Source: Kribbella aluminosa (lineage in GTDB: Bacteria > Actinomycetota > Actinomycetes > Propionibacteriales > Kribbellaceae). From it: DNA of 64,000 nt. This document shows, in pieces, positions 51,655-60,753 of the stretch (within the stretch, counting starts at the first letter, position 1; the number at the start of each line of letters is the position of its first letter). The notes below the pieces were generated by a model. That model did no database searches. It was not told where the DNA came from and was given only the letters and a program-made list of their open reading frames with translations. The stretch is taken from positions 434,001 through 498,000 of the forward strand of contig NZ_JAGINT010000001.1 in assembly GCF_017876295.1 (NCBI RefSeq), read 5' to 3'. Both the position numbers and the translations under genes were made by a program.

Positions 51655-52959
51655 ATGAGGCACATCCCACGCGCTCTGACGGCGCTGGCGCTGGCCACGA
51701 CGTTGCTCGCGGCAAGCGCCTGCGGCGGCGGCTCCGGCGGTCCGGGCGGCTCGGCGGACGCCGGCGGCAAGGTCACGCTCCGATTCACCTGGTGGGGATC
51801 GGACACCCGGACCAAGCTCACCCAGCAGGTGATCGACGCGTACCAGAAGGACCATCCGAACGTCACGATCAAGGGCGAGTTCGGCGACTGGTCCGGCTAC
51901 TGGGACAAGCTCGCCACCACGGTCGCGGCGAACGACGCGCCGGACATCATCCAGATGGACGAGAAGTACCTGCGTGAGTACGCCGACCGCGGCGCGCTGC
52001 TCGACCTGAAGAAGGCGCAGGGCCTGGACACCGGCAAGTTCGAGCCGGACACGCTCGGCGCCGGCGAGTTCGACGGCGGGCTGTACGGGCTGAACGCCGG
52101 GATCAACTCGTTCGCGGTGGTCGTCAACCCGGCCGCGTTCAAGACCGCCGGCGTACCGGTCCCGGACGACAAGACCTGGACCTGGGACGACTTCGCCAAG
52201 ACCGCCGCGGAGATCACCACCAAGACCGGCGGCAAGATCACCGGCACCGGCACCCTCGGTGTGAACGAGGCCGGCCTGAACCTGTGGGCCCGGCAGAACG
52301 GCGAGTCGCTCTGGACCAAGGACGGCAAGCTCGGCGTCTCGCCGGAGAAGACCACGGACTTCTTCAAGTACATCCTGAAGCTGCGGGACCAGAAGGCGAT
52401 TCCGCCGGCCGAGGCGATCTCGCAGGACATGAACGCGTCGCTCGACCAATCCGCGTTCGCGACCGGCAAGCTCGCGATGAGCTTCATCTGGAGCAACCAG
52501 TTGGTGGCCTTCAGCAAGGCGACCGGCCAGCAGCTGAAGCTGCTCCGGATCCCGAGCGCCGGTGGCAAGGCCGCCGACAACGGCTCGTACTACAAGGGCT
52601 CGATGTTCTGGTCGATCTCGTCGCGGTCCAAGCACCAGAAGGAGGCCGCGGAGTTCGTGAACTACCTGGCGAACAGCCCGGCGGCCGGGAACGTGCTGCT
52701 GGCCGAGCGGGGCGTCCCGCCGAACACGGACATTCGCGCCGAGGTGACGCCGAAGCTGCAGCCGGCCGACGCCGCGACCGCGAAGTTCATCCAGGACATC
52801 AAGCCGGACCTCGGCGACCCGTCGCCGGCGCCGCCGGTGGGTGGCGGTCAGGTGGAGAAGATCATGCAGCGGTACACGACCGAGGTACTGTTCGGGCGGC
52901 AGGCGCCGGACGCGGCCGCCAAGGCATTCCTGGACGAGGTCAAGGGTGGGCTCAAATAG
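51655..52959 (+). CDS. Carbohydrate ABC importer substrate-binding lipoprotein
   Basis: The 434-aa protein has a lipoprotein signal (LLAASACGGG) and the family-1 solute-binding pattern: LRFTWWGSDTRTKLTQQVIDAY, PDIIQMDEKYLREYADRG, LYGLNAGINSFAVVVNPA, TWTWDDFAKTA. Start ATG 51655 fits AAAGG 8 nt upstream. It is the third gene of the rightward importer operon. Ligand unknown, possibly close to that of the leftward importer. Confidence 0.93.
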   Translation: MRHIPRALTALALATTLLAASACGGGSGGPGGSADAGGKVTLRFTWWGSDTRTKLTQQVIDAYQKDHPNVTIKGEFGDWSGYWDKLATTVAANDAPDIIQMDEKYLREYADRGALLDLKKAQGLDTGKFEPDTLGAGEFDGGLYGLNAGINSFAVVVNPAAFKTAGVPVPDDKTWTWDDFAKTAAEITTKTGGKITGTGTLGVNEAGLNLWARQNGESLWTKDGKLGVSPEKTTDFFKYILKLRDQKAIPPAEAISQDMNASLDQSAFATGKLAMSFIWSNQLVAFSKATGQQLKLLRIPSAGGKAADNGSYYKGSMFWSISSRSKHQKEAAEFVNYLANSPAAGNVLLAERGVPPNTDIRAEVTPKLQPADAATAKFIQDIKPDLGDPSPAPPVGGGQVEKIMQRYTTEVLFGRQAPDAAAKAFLDEVKGGLK

Positions 52960-52984
52960 TGTTGCTGACCGCAACTGATTGCCG

Positions 52985-54085
52985 ATGACGGTGGCCCGCG
53001 TGGCCGTGGTGGGAATCCACGGCCACGGTGCTTCCCATGTCCGTAACGTCACCCGGCTGCCCGGGGCCGAGCTCGTCGCCGTCGCCGATCCGCAGGGCGG
53101 CGGCGACCTGCCGGCCGGCGTCCAGGTGTACGCCGCCCTGGACGAGCTGCTGGCTGGCACCGAGGTCGACGTGGTGGTGATCTGTACGCCGATCCAGACG
53201 CACGTCCCGCTGGCGGAGCTGGCGATGCGGGCGGGCGCCGACGTACTGCTGGAGAAACCGCCGACGGCGTCGCTGGACGAGTTCCAGCAGCTGACCGCGG
53301 TGGTCGGGGAGACCGGACGGGCGCTGCAGGTCGGCTTCCAGGCGCAGGCCTCGGAGGCCACGCTCACGCTGGCGAAGCTGATCGCCGACGGCGAGTTCGG
53401 CGAACTCCGCGGGATCAGCGCGACCGGGAAGTGGGTACGCACGGCCCGCTACTTCCAGCGCGCCCGCTGGTCCGGGCGACGCCGGCTGGACGGGATCGAC
53501 GTGGTCGACGGCGCGGTGACGAACCCGCTCGCCCACGCGACGGCCGCCGCGCTGCTGCTGGACGGGTCGACCGGCGTGGACGACATCCGCTCGATCGAGA
53601 CCGAGCTGTACCGGGCGAACCCGATCGAGTCCGACGACACGTCGTCGGTCCGCATCACCACCAGCCGCGGTACGCCGATCCTGATCGCGGTCACGCTGTG
53701 CGCCACGGAACACCTCGAGGCGTCGGTAATCGTCCACGGGTCGAAGGGCCGCGCGGTGCTCACGTACCAGTCCGACCTGATCGGCACCACGAAGTACGGC
53801 CGCGCGGATCTCCTCGAGAACCTGCTGGCCCATCGAGCGGACCCCGCCGTACCGCTCTACGTTCCGCTCGAGGCAACCGGCGGCTTCACCCGCGTCGTCG
53901 AGGCGGTACGGACGGCGCCGGACCCGACGGTGATCCCACCCGACCTCATCCGGTGGGAGGGCGACGGCCTGGACCGCCGCCCGATCCTCCACGACGTGGA
54001 GAAGTGGATCGACCGCGCCTCCGACGAACTCGCGCTGTTCTCCGAGATCCGGGCTCCCTGGGTCACACCGGCAACGCGAGGCTGA
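52985..54085 (+). CDS. Gfo/Idh/MocA family NAD(P)-dependent oxidoreductase
   Basis: The 366-aa dehydrogenase has Rossmann AVVGIHGHGASHVRNV, VVVICTPIQTHVPLAELAMRAG and the catalytic-region EKPPTASL. The C-terminal alpha/beta domain includes GFQAQASEATL. Family enzymes oxidise or epimerise sugars and inositols. Placement at the end of the importer operon suggests it acts on the imported sugar. It overlaps the convergent sensor kinase by 23 nt. Confidence 0.9.
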   Translation: MTVARVAVVGIHGHGASHVRNVTRLPGAELVAVADPQGGGDLPAGVQVYAALDELLAGTEVDVVVICTPIQTHVPLAELAMRAGADVLLEKPPTASLDEFQQLTAVVGETGRALQVGFQAQASEATLTLAKLIADGEFGELRGISATGKWVRTARYFQRARWSGRRRLDGIDVVDGAVTNPLAHATAAALLLDGSTGVDDIRSIETELYRANPIESDDTSSVRITTSRGTPILIAVTLCATEHLEASVIVHGSKGRAVLTYQSDLIGTTKYGRADLLENLLAHRADPAVPLYVPLEATGGFTRVVEAVRTAPDPTVIPPDLIRWEGDGLDRRPILHDVEKWIDRASDELALFSEIRAPWVTPATRG

Positions 54086-55460
54086 ACGTCGTACTGCCGG
54101 GCTTGGACGTGAGGGTCAAGGTACCGGCGTGGGCGTGGGCTATCGACTCGGCGAGGGAGAGGCCGAGGCCGGTGCCGCCGCTGGTGCGGGTGCGGGCGGT
54201 ATCGGCGCGGGTGAAGCGCCGGAAGACGTTCGGGAGCAGGTCGGCGGGGATGCCGGGGCCGTCGTCATGGACGGTCAGTACGGCGGAGTGCTCGTGGTGG
54301 GTGATGGCCACCGTGACCGTGGTGCCGGGCGGGGTGTGGCGGCGGGCGTTCGTGAGCAGGTTGGTTACCACCTGGTGCAGGCGTTGCTCGTCGCCGATCA
54401 CGATCATCGGGTCGGTCGGCAGGGCCAGCTCCCAATGGTGGCTGGGGGCAACTATCTCGGCGTCGGTGATCGAGTCGCGGGCGAGCCGGGACAGGTCGAC
54501 CGGGCGGCGGTCGAGCGGCCGGCCGGCGTCCAGGCGGGCGAGCAGCAGCAGGTCCTCGACCAGCGACGCCATCCGGGTGGTCTCGACCATCACCTTGCCC
54601 ATCGCGTGCGTGAACAGCTCGGGGTCGCGCTGGTGCAGGCTGAGCTGTGCATAGCCGTGGATCGTGGTGAGCGGTGTCCGCAGCTCGTGCGACGCGTCGG
54701 CGACGAACTGCCGGACCTGTTGCTCGCTGCGGTGCCGGGCATCGAGCGCGTTCTCCATGTGCCCGAGCAACGTGTTCAGCGCGACCGCGACCTGCCCGAC
54801 CTCGGTGTGTTCGTCGGTGAGCTGGTCGGGGACCCGCGCGGTGACCCCGATCTCGCCGGTGTCCAGCGGTAGCGCGGCCACCTCACGTGCGGTCTGCGCG
54901 ACCTGGCGCAGCGGCCGGAGTTGACGTCGTACGACGAAGATCGCGACACCGCCCGCGGCGAGGACACCGAGGCCGCCGAACAGCGCCTCCCAACCGATCA
55001 GGCTGTTGACGGTGTTCTGGATGTCCTTCGTGGGCAGGCCCGCGATGACGGTGACCGGGCCGATGTTCGACGCCCGGACGCGGTACGTGCCGAGGTCCGG
55101 GAGGCTGACCGTACTGTTCTGGTCGGTGGCGGACTGGTCGAGGACGTTGATGGCCTCGTCCGACAGGGCGGTGAGCTGCCCGTCGGAGGTGATGACGGTG
55201 CCGACCACCTCGGACGCCTGTCGGTAGACGGTCACGGTGCCCGCGTCCTGCCCGTGCGGCGCGTCCGGCGGCGGGCCGCCGTTCCGCAGTGCGCCGGCCG
55301 CGCGCCCCTGGGCGGCGGTCACCTTGCCGTCGAGCTGGTTGGTCAGGTACGAGCTGATCGCGGCGGTCGTCAGTCCGCCGATCGCGATACTCACCACCGC
55401 CACCAGCACGACCATCGCCGCCGCGACCCGCACACTCAAGGACCGCGCCGCAAACCTCAT
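54063..55460 (-). CDS. HAMP sensor histidine kinase, no partner nearby
   Basis: The 465-aa kinase has TM1 (VAAAMVVLVAVVSIAIGGL), an extracytoplasmic sensor of about 110 aa, TM2 (ALFGGLGVLAAGGVAIFVV), HAMP, the H-box SHELRTPL with H258, and N, G1 and G2 boxes (NLLTNARRHTPPG, DDGPGIP, GTGLGLSLAESI). It would autophosphorylate and signal to a response regulator. None is adjacent: the next upstream gene is a phosphotransferase-fold gene. It is an orphan in this window. Confidence 0.93.
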   Translation of the reverse strand: MRFAARSLSVRVAAAMVVLVAVVSIAIGGLTTAAISSYLTNQLDGKVTAAQGRAAGALRNGGPPPDAPHGQDAGTVTVYRQASEVVGTVITSDGQLTALSDEAINVLDQSATDQNSTVSLPDLGTYRVRASNIGPVTVIAGLPTKDIQNTVNSLIGWEALFGGLGVLAAGGVAIFVVRRQLRPLRQVAQTAREVAALPLDTGEIGVTARVPDQLTDEHTEVGQVAVALNTLLGHMENALDARHRSEQQVRQFVADASHELRTPLTTIHGYAQLSLHQRDPELFTHAMGKVMVETTRMASLVEDLLLLARLDAGRPLDRRPVDLSRLARDSITDAEIVAPSHHWELALPTDPMIVIGDEQRLHQVVTNLLTNARRHTPPGTTVTVAITHHEHSAVLTVHDDGPGIPADLLPNVFRRFTRADTARTRTSGGTGLGLSLAESIAHAHAGTLTLTSKPGSTTFSLALPV

Positions 55461-55523
55461 GCCTTCAGCATGAACAACCAGCCCTCACACTCGCTCCACG
55501 TTTCCTGGCACCTTCCTGTGAAG

Positions 55524-56423
55524 TCAGAGCAGTGCGCGCAACCCTTCGTACTCCCCGGCCGCCCAGCCCTCACCCCGCGACTCGGTACCCCGGTAGCGGG
55601 GTTTGTCGACCACGTGGAAGCGCAGGTTGAGGATCCGCCCGACAATCTGCAGGTACGGGATCGCGGCCTCGTCCTCGGCGGTGATCTCGCGCCGGATCCG
55701 GTAGCCGGCCTTGAACGCCTCCCAGTGCGGCGTCGTCGCGACGCCACAGAAATCGGCCGCCACCGGACCGGTCGCGGCCAGATCGAAATCCAGCAACAGA
55801 AGTCCCTGTGGCGTCAACAAAACTTTGTCCATCGAGACATCGCCGTGGCAGGTTCCTGCCTTTGAGTACTGCGAGAGGTTGTTCCGTACTCTCGCCGTCA
55901 GTGTCCGGAGCAGGTTTTCCTCCGCGTCGTCGACGGCGAGGATTTGTTCGAGCGCTTGGTCGACGTCTTCCGCCGGCGGCCGGAAGTACGGCGACGTGTA
56001 GTTCTCCGCGGCATCGTGAAATGCAGCGACCTGCCGACCGAACGCGTCATACAGTTCGTCGGTGAAGGGTGGCCGCGGCGTGCTCCCTTCGACGTACTCG
56101 AGCAGGGTGAACGGGCGGGGTCCTTCAGGTGTCTCCAGCAGGCCGACGGTGTCGCCGTCGAGCAGCGGCACGACCTCCGTCGTGCGGACGCCGGCCGCGC
56201 GCAGATGCGCCGAAAGCCCTGTCTCCCAACGGATTTCGTCCGCCTCGCGCCTGCCGTACAGGTAGAGCTTGAGCACGTACCGCGCGTCGCCGGTGGCCAG
56301 TTCGTACACGTCGTTCACCAACGTCCGGCGCAGCTCGCAGTGCTCGAACGTCACGCCGTACCGCGGACCGAGGTGGGCGGCCAGTGCGGCCGGCTCGGGC
56401 AACGACCGGAAGGTCTGGATCAT
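55524..56423 (-). CDS. Aminoglycoside-phosphotransferase-fold protein
   Basis: The 299-aa kinase-fold protein has VLKLYLYGRREADEIRWE (Lys and Glu of the N-lobe), CHGDVSMDK (Brenner box 193-200; the usual Asn is Lys200) and LLDFDLAATGPVAADF. The change at Asn raises doubt about phosphotransfer. It resembles small stress kinases (SrkA-type) and APH. ATG 56423 is the start of the conserved MIQTFRSLP. Substrate unknown. Confidence 0.82.
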   Translation of the reverse strand: MIQTFRSLPEPAALAAHLGPRYGVTFEHCELRRTLVNDVYELATGDARYVLKLYLYGRREADEIRWETGLSAHLRAAGVRTTEVVPLLDGDTVGLLETPEGPRPFTLLEYVEGSTPRPPFTDELYDAFGRQVAAFHDAAENYTSPYFRPPAEDVDQALEQILAVDDAEENLLRTLTARVRNNLSQYSKAGTCHGDVSMDKVLLTPQGLLLLDFDLAATGPVAADFCGVATTPHWEAFKAGYRIRREITAEDEAAIPYLQIVGRILNLRFHVVDKPRYRGTESRGEGWAAGEYEGLRALL

Positions 56424-56616
56424 CACCCGAGACGAGAGGGCGTTGCGAATTCGCAGGTTAGAACTCGGGCAAGACTGGGGAGGTTCGAGACGTTTCCGGA
56501 TTCGCCTCCCCTTTCGGGGCCGGAAACCGGTAGCCTCGTGCAGCGCGCTATGGGGGCCGCCGTACCACCCACCCGACGAACTGCCGGAGAGCCCATACCG
56601 GTCAGGAGTGCACGTC

Positions 56617-57966
56617 TTGCAGGAGAACACCAGCAGCACCAGTACTGGCGAACTGGTCAACGTACCCCTCACCGGTGCGGACAAAGTCGCCTACGCCTTT
56701 TACGCGACCGCGGCTGCCGCGGCGCTGGTCGGCCAGGTCTGGGCCGGCGTGACCCACATCCCCTGGCCGAGCGACGGCTTCTCGCCGTTGCTCAAGATCA
56801 TCCTCGTCACACCCGCCGTCGCGGTGCTCGAGCTCGGCGGTGTCGCCACCGCGGCGCTCGCCGACCTGCGCCGGCGCAAGGGCGAGCAGGCGTACGCGTA
56901 CCGTGCGATGTCGTTCTTCGCGGCGCTGGTCGCGGTCGTGTTCAACGTGGTCGGGCACTGGCGCCCGGAGGAGCGGTTCCTGGCCTTCGGCTTCGGCGGC
57001 CTGTCGGCGTTCGCGTACGTGCTCTGGCTGATCCACAGCTCGGCCCGGCGCCGGGACGCACTGCGTCGCGCCGGGCAGATGCGCGAGACCGGTCCGGTCT
57101 ACGGCATCGTGCAGTGGGCCCGCGAGCCGCGCGTGACCTGGCTGGCGCGGTCGCTGGCGATCGAGCACGGCTACTCGCTGTACGAAAGCCTCCGGGCGGC
57201 GCACCACCAGATCCGGAACCGGAGCCGTCGCGAGGCGATCGCCGGGACCGTCGCGGAGTACATCCGTTCCGAGCACCAGGACGAGCGGCTGGCGAAGATC
57301 GCCGAGACGACGTACGACCCGGACCGGCTGGCCGGGATGCTCGAGGAGCGGATCAACTACGAGGTCATCACGAACAAGCTGACCAAGGCGATCTCGCCGC
57401 CGCCGGAGCAGTCCGACGAGCGGCCCGGCGTACCGGCTGCCGTCTGGGTGCTCGAGGGCGGGCAGCCGCGGCGTGCGGACGGCACCGGGGTGGGGCTGCG
57501 CGACGACGACGCCTGGACCGGTGAGCTGATGGCGATCGTCGACCAGCCCGAGACCGACAGCGGGAACGTGTCCGAGGCCGTCGTGGTCGAGGACGAGAGC
57601 GAGCCGCAGCACGTCGTGAACGGTACGGCGAGCGGCAGCCTGAAGCCGTTCGCCCCGCAGCCGAAGGCGGAACCACTGGTGGAGAAGCCGAAGCCGCCGT
57701 CGCCGTTCGCCGGTCCGACGGACCCGAAGCCGCCGGCGCTGATCACCACACCGAAGGCCGAGCCGGTCGAAGAGGAAGCCGTCGAACCGACCGACCTCGA
57801 GAAGAAGCGCATGCGGGCGTGGAACATGCTGGCCGACTGGCCGGAGGGCCACGAGCGGACGGCGAAGAACCTGGCCACCGCCGTCAACTGCAGCGAGCCG
57901 ATGGCGAGCCGGTTCATCGAGCAGTACGAGACCGAGCACGGCCTGGTCTTCAGCTCGCCGAACTGA
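56617..57966 (+). CDS. DUF2637-like membrane protein with C-terminal HTH-like region
   Basis: The 449-aa protein has four membrane segments in the first 150 residues, then a cytoplasmic region, a Pro/Glu-rich linker (KPPSPFAGPTDPKPP) and a C-terminal segment (MLADWPEGHERTAKNLATAVNCSEPMASRFIEQYE) that looks like a winged helix. This layout recalls DUF2637/SpdB2 proteins of actinobacterial mobile elements. AGGAG precedes a TTG start at 56617 by 8 nt. No transfer genes are nearby. Function unknown. Confidence 0.6.
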   Translation: MQENTSSTSTGELVNVPLTGADKVAYAFYATAAAAALVGQVWAGVTHIPWPSDGFSPLLKIILVTPAVAVLELGGVATAALADLRRRKGEQAYAYRAMSFFAALVAVVFNVVGHWRPEERFLAFGFGGLSAFAYVLWLIHSSARRRDALRRAGQMRETGPVYGIVQWAREPRVTWLARSLAIEHGYSLYESLRAAHHQIRNRSRREAIAGTVAEYIRSEHQDERLAKIAETTYDPDRLAGMLEERINYEVITNKLTKAISPPPEQSDERPGVPAAVWVLEGGQPRRADGTGVGLRDDDAWTGELMAIVDQPETDSGNVSEAVVVEDESEPQHVVNGTASGSLKPFAPQPKAEPLVEKPKPPSPFAGPTDPKPPALITTPKAEPVEEEAVEPTDLEKKRMRAWNMLADWPEGHERTAKNLATAVNCSEPMASRFIEQYETEHGLVFSSPN

Positions 57967-57984
57967 CCATGCTGCCGGTGGACC

Positions 57985-59187
57985 TCAGAGGTTGAGGTTC
58001 ACCGGCAGTTCGGCGAGACCGCTCACCAGTACGCGACGCCACTCGAGCTCTTCGGCCGGTTTCGCCAGACTCATCCGCGGGAACCGCCGTATCAGGGCCA
58101 GCAACGATTCCTGCAGCTCGATCCGCGCCAGCTGCGCGCCGAGGCAGAAGTGCGGCCCGAAGCCGAACGACAGGTGCTTGTTGTCGGCCCGGTCCAGCCG
58201 CAGCTCGTCGGGTGCGTCGTACGCGCGCGGATCCCGGTTCGCCGAGTTGAGTGCGGCCATCACGCCCTCACCGGCCTTGATCTGTACGCCGTGCAGCTCG
58301 ACGTCCTCGAGCGCCACCCGGAGCTGACCGACCTCGCTGAACCTGTTGAACCGCAGCAGTTCCTCGATCGCGGACGGGACCAGGGCAGGGTTTTCCACGA
58401 GCCGCGCCCAGTTCTCCGGCCGGCGCAACAGGGTCGCGACGCAACTGGAGATCTGGTTCGCGGAGGTCTCGTGGCCGGCGACGAGCAGGTTGACGCCGAA
58501 GGCGATCAGTTCTTCCTGACTGAGCCGGTCGCCCTCCTCGCGGGCGCGGACGAGCTCGTCGAGCAGGTCCTCGGGTGGTGCGTCGGTGTTCGCGAGCTTC
58601 TTGGTGACCAGGTCCTCGATGTACGCGGTCAGGTTGGTCATCGCGTCCTCGACCAGGTCCTTCTCGGCCATCTTCATGCTGTACCCGAGCTCGGTCCACT
58701 CCCGGAACTGCGCGCGGTCGGCGTACGGTACGCCGAGCAGCCGGCAGATCACCTGGATCGGCAACGGCAGCGCGACCAGCTGCCTGAGGTCGGCGCCGTC
58801 GCCCGCCTGCGCGACGTCCTCGGCGAGTTGTGCGGACAGCTCCGCGACCCACGGCCGGGTGCGCTCGATCTTCCGGTGCGCGAACGTTGGTACGACCAAC
58901 CGTCGGAGGCGGGTGTGCTCCGGCGGGTCGGTGGTGGTCAGGCTGTTCGGCATCGGCTTGGCCAGCGCCACCCGCGGCGCGCCCTGCTGCACCACCGCGG
59001 CCCGGGAGAATCTCGGGTCGGCCAGCACGAGCTTGACGTCGTCGTACCGTGTCACCAGCCACACCTCGGCACCGGCCAGCGTCCGCACCCGTGCGACGGG
59101 CCGCCCCTCGCGGAGCTCGGCGAACGTCGGCGACGGATCGAACCGAAACGCGTCCTCGAACGGAATCTGCAAGACCGGCTCAGGCAT
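57985..59187 (-). CDS. Cytochrome P450
   Basis: The 400-aa P450 has the I-helix AGHET (237-241), E276-L-L-R279 (ExxR) and the heme loop FGFGPHFCLG with ligand C348. It looks soluble and class I, so it needs a ferredoxin partner; none is adjacent. CYP105-like in style; substrate unknown. It lies 19 nt past the convergent DUF2637-like gene. A GGTTACCTAAGTTACC direct-repeat region lies upstream (59198-59216). Confidence 0.95.
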   Translation of the reverse strand: MPEPVLQIPFEDAFRFDPSPTFAELREGRPVARVRTLAGAEVWLVTRYDDVKLVLADPRFSRAAVVQQGAPRVALAKPMPNSLTTTDPPEHTRLRRLVVPTFAHRKIERTRPWVAELSAQLAEDVAQAGDGADLRQLVALPLPIQVICRLLGVPYADRAQFREWTELGYSMKMAEKDLVEDAMTNLTAYIEDLVTKKLANTDAPPEDLLDELVRAREEGDRLSQEELIAFGVNLLVAGHETSANQISSCVATLLRRPENWARLVENPALVPSAIEELLRFNRFSEVGQLRVALEDVELHGVQIKAGEGVMAALNSANRDPRAYDAPDELRLDRADNKHLSFGFGPHFCLGAQLARIELQESLLALIRRFPRMSLAKPAEELEWRRVLVSGLAELPVNLNL

Positions 59188-59253
59188 ACCCCGAGCCTAG
59201 GTAACTTAGGTAACCCTTGCTCGGGGTTCGGCGCGTCGGATGTGGATCCCCAT

Positions 59254-59311
59254 GCAGGCACAACCCGGCTTTGGAGGTCGTCGAAGGCCGGATTTGGCCA
59301 CTTGTGCCTGC
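59254..59311. repeat. 58-bp inverted repeat after the aldose 1-epimerase gene
   Basis: GCAGGCACAA (59254-59263) and TTGTGCCTGC (59302-59311) are exact inverted copies. Inside, CCGGC and GCCGG form a second stem. It sits 16 nt past the epimerase stop and 67 bp before the P450. It may be a terminator or a REP-like element; no T-run is present. Confidence 0.6.
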
Positions 59312-59326
59312 GCAGGGATCCGCCGC

Positions 59327-60559
59327 CTACTTGGTGCCGAAGGAGTAGACGGTGGTGGACTTGTAGGTCTCGCCGGGGCGGAGGACCGTGGGCGGGAAGT
59401 TGGCGTGGTTCGGGGAGTCCGGGAAGTGCTGGGTCTCGAACGCGAACGCGTCGCCCTGGCGGTAGGCCTTCTTGCCGATGCCGAGGAACGTGCCGTCGAG
59501 GAAGTTGCCGCTGTAGAACTGCACGCCGGGCTGGTCGGTGTGTACCTCGATCGTGCGGCCGTGCTCGGGCTCCCAGAAGCGGCCGGCGAGCCGCAGGCCG
59601 TCCTTGTCCGGCCGGCCCCCGAGCACGAAGTTGTGGTCGTACCCGCGGCCGAACACCAGCTGCTGGTGGTCACCGCGGAGCCGGGCGCCGATCGCGGTCG
59701 GCCGGCTGAAGTCGAACGGCGTACCGGCGACCGGGGCGATCTCGCCGGTCGGGATCAGCGTCGCGTCCACCGGGGTGTACTTCGGCGCGTTCAGCTCGAG
59801 CACGTGGTCGTAGATCGTGCCGTTGCCCTCGCCGAGCAGGTTGAAGTAGCAGTGGTTGGTGAGGTTGACGATGGTCGGCTTGCCGGCCACCGTCGCGTGG
59901 TAGCCGATCCGCAGGTTGTCGCGGGTGTCCAGCGTGTACGTGACGGTGCTGGTGAGCTCACCGGGAAAGCCCATCTCGCCGTCCGGGCTGACGTAGGTGA
60001 ACGCGACGCCGACGGACTTGTCGTCCTGGACGACCTTGGCCTTCCAGACCTTCTTGTCGAAGCCGATCGTGCCGCCGTGCAGCGCGTTCTCGCCGTTGTT
60101 GACCGGGATCTGGTACGCCGTCCCGTCGAGCGTGAACTTGCCCTTGGCGATCCGGTTGCCGTAGCGGCCGATGGTGGCGCCGAAGTACGGGCTGAGCTTC
60201 GCGTAGTCCGGCAGGTTGTCGAAGCCGAGGCTGATGTTCTCGGTGTGGCCGCGGCGGTCCGGGGTCTCGATCCGCTGCAGGGTCGCGCCCCAGGTCAGCA
60301 TCGAGATCGTCACCCGGCCGTTGGTGAACGTGTAGACGTCCACCCCTTGGCCGTCCGGGGTGGTGCCGAACGGGTCCTTGCGGATCTCGAGCTTGCCGTG
60401 GTGTGCGCCCATGGTCGTCAACTTATCCGGCGTACCACTGGTGGTGGCGGTTCGGGTGGCCGCTTCCGCGGTGCTGCTGAGTGCGCCCGCGGCGGCGGCA
60501 CCGAGGCCCAGTGCGCCGGCGGTCCGGAGGACCTGGCGGCGGGGCAGGTGTTCGGGCAT
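59327..60559 (-). CDS. Exported aldose 1-epimerase
   Basis: The 410-aa protein has a Tat-type signal (LPRRQVLRTAGALGLGAAAAGAL). The galactose-mutarotase fold shows YFGATIGRYGNRIAKGKF, NNGENALHGG, NLTNHCYFNL, VDATLIPTGEI, and PGVQFYSGNFLDGT. Catalytic His and Glu lie in these. It interconverts sugar anomers outside the cell. ATG at 60559. No sugar importer is adjacent. Confidence 0.92.
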   Translation of the reverse strand: MPEHLPRRQVLRTAGALGLGAAAAGALSSTAEAATRTATTSGTPDKLTTMGAHHGKLEIRKDPFGTTPDGQGVDVYTFTNGRVTISMLTWGATLQRIETPDRRGHTENISLGFDNLPDYAKLSPYFGATIGRYGNRIAKGKFTLDGTAYQIPVNNGENALHGGTIGFDKKVWKAKVVQDDKSVGVAFTYVSPDGEMGFPGELTSTVTYTLDTRDNLRIGYHATVAGKPTIVNLTNHCYFNLLGEGNGTIYDHVLELNAPKYTPVDATLIPTGEIAPVAGTPFDFSRPTAIGARLRGDHQQLVFGRGYDHNFVLGGRPDKDGLRLAGRFWEPEHGRTIEVHTDQPGVQFYSGNFLDGTFLGIGKKAYRQGDAFAFETQHFPDSPNHANFPPTVLRPGETYKSTTVYSFGTK

Positions 60560-60753
60560 CGCAATCCCCTCAATCGTCGTGCTCAATCGTTGTAGACGGA
60601 CAGACCTGGGCACGATAAGCACGGCGTAGGAGTGTTTGGAACAGTTCGGAACGGTGTGAATTCGTCCGCTCTCTCGAGGTGTGACCAGATCCGTCCGCTA
60701 ACCGGCCCGATCGAGCCTTCTGCGGTACGCCGGTGCGCGCGCAGGATGGGGTC

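Noticed and set aside
50698-53442. Very long open frame on the minus strand opposite the rightward importer operon
   Set aside because: It mirrors the codon structure of the real permease and binding-protein genes on the + strand, has no family motif, and is typical of antisense frames in GC-rich DNA.
60638-60652. GGAACAGTTCGGAAC tandem mini-palindromes before the isochorismatase gene
   Set aside because: Short and GC-balanced; it could be a GlxA operator but nothing else supports it.
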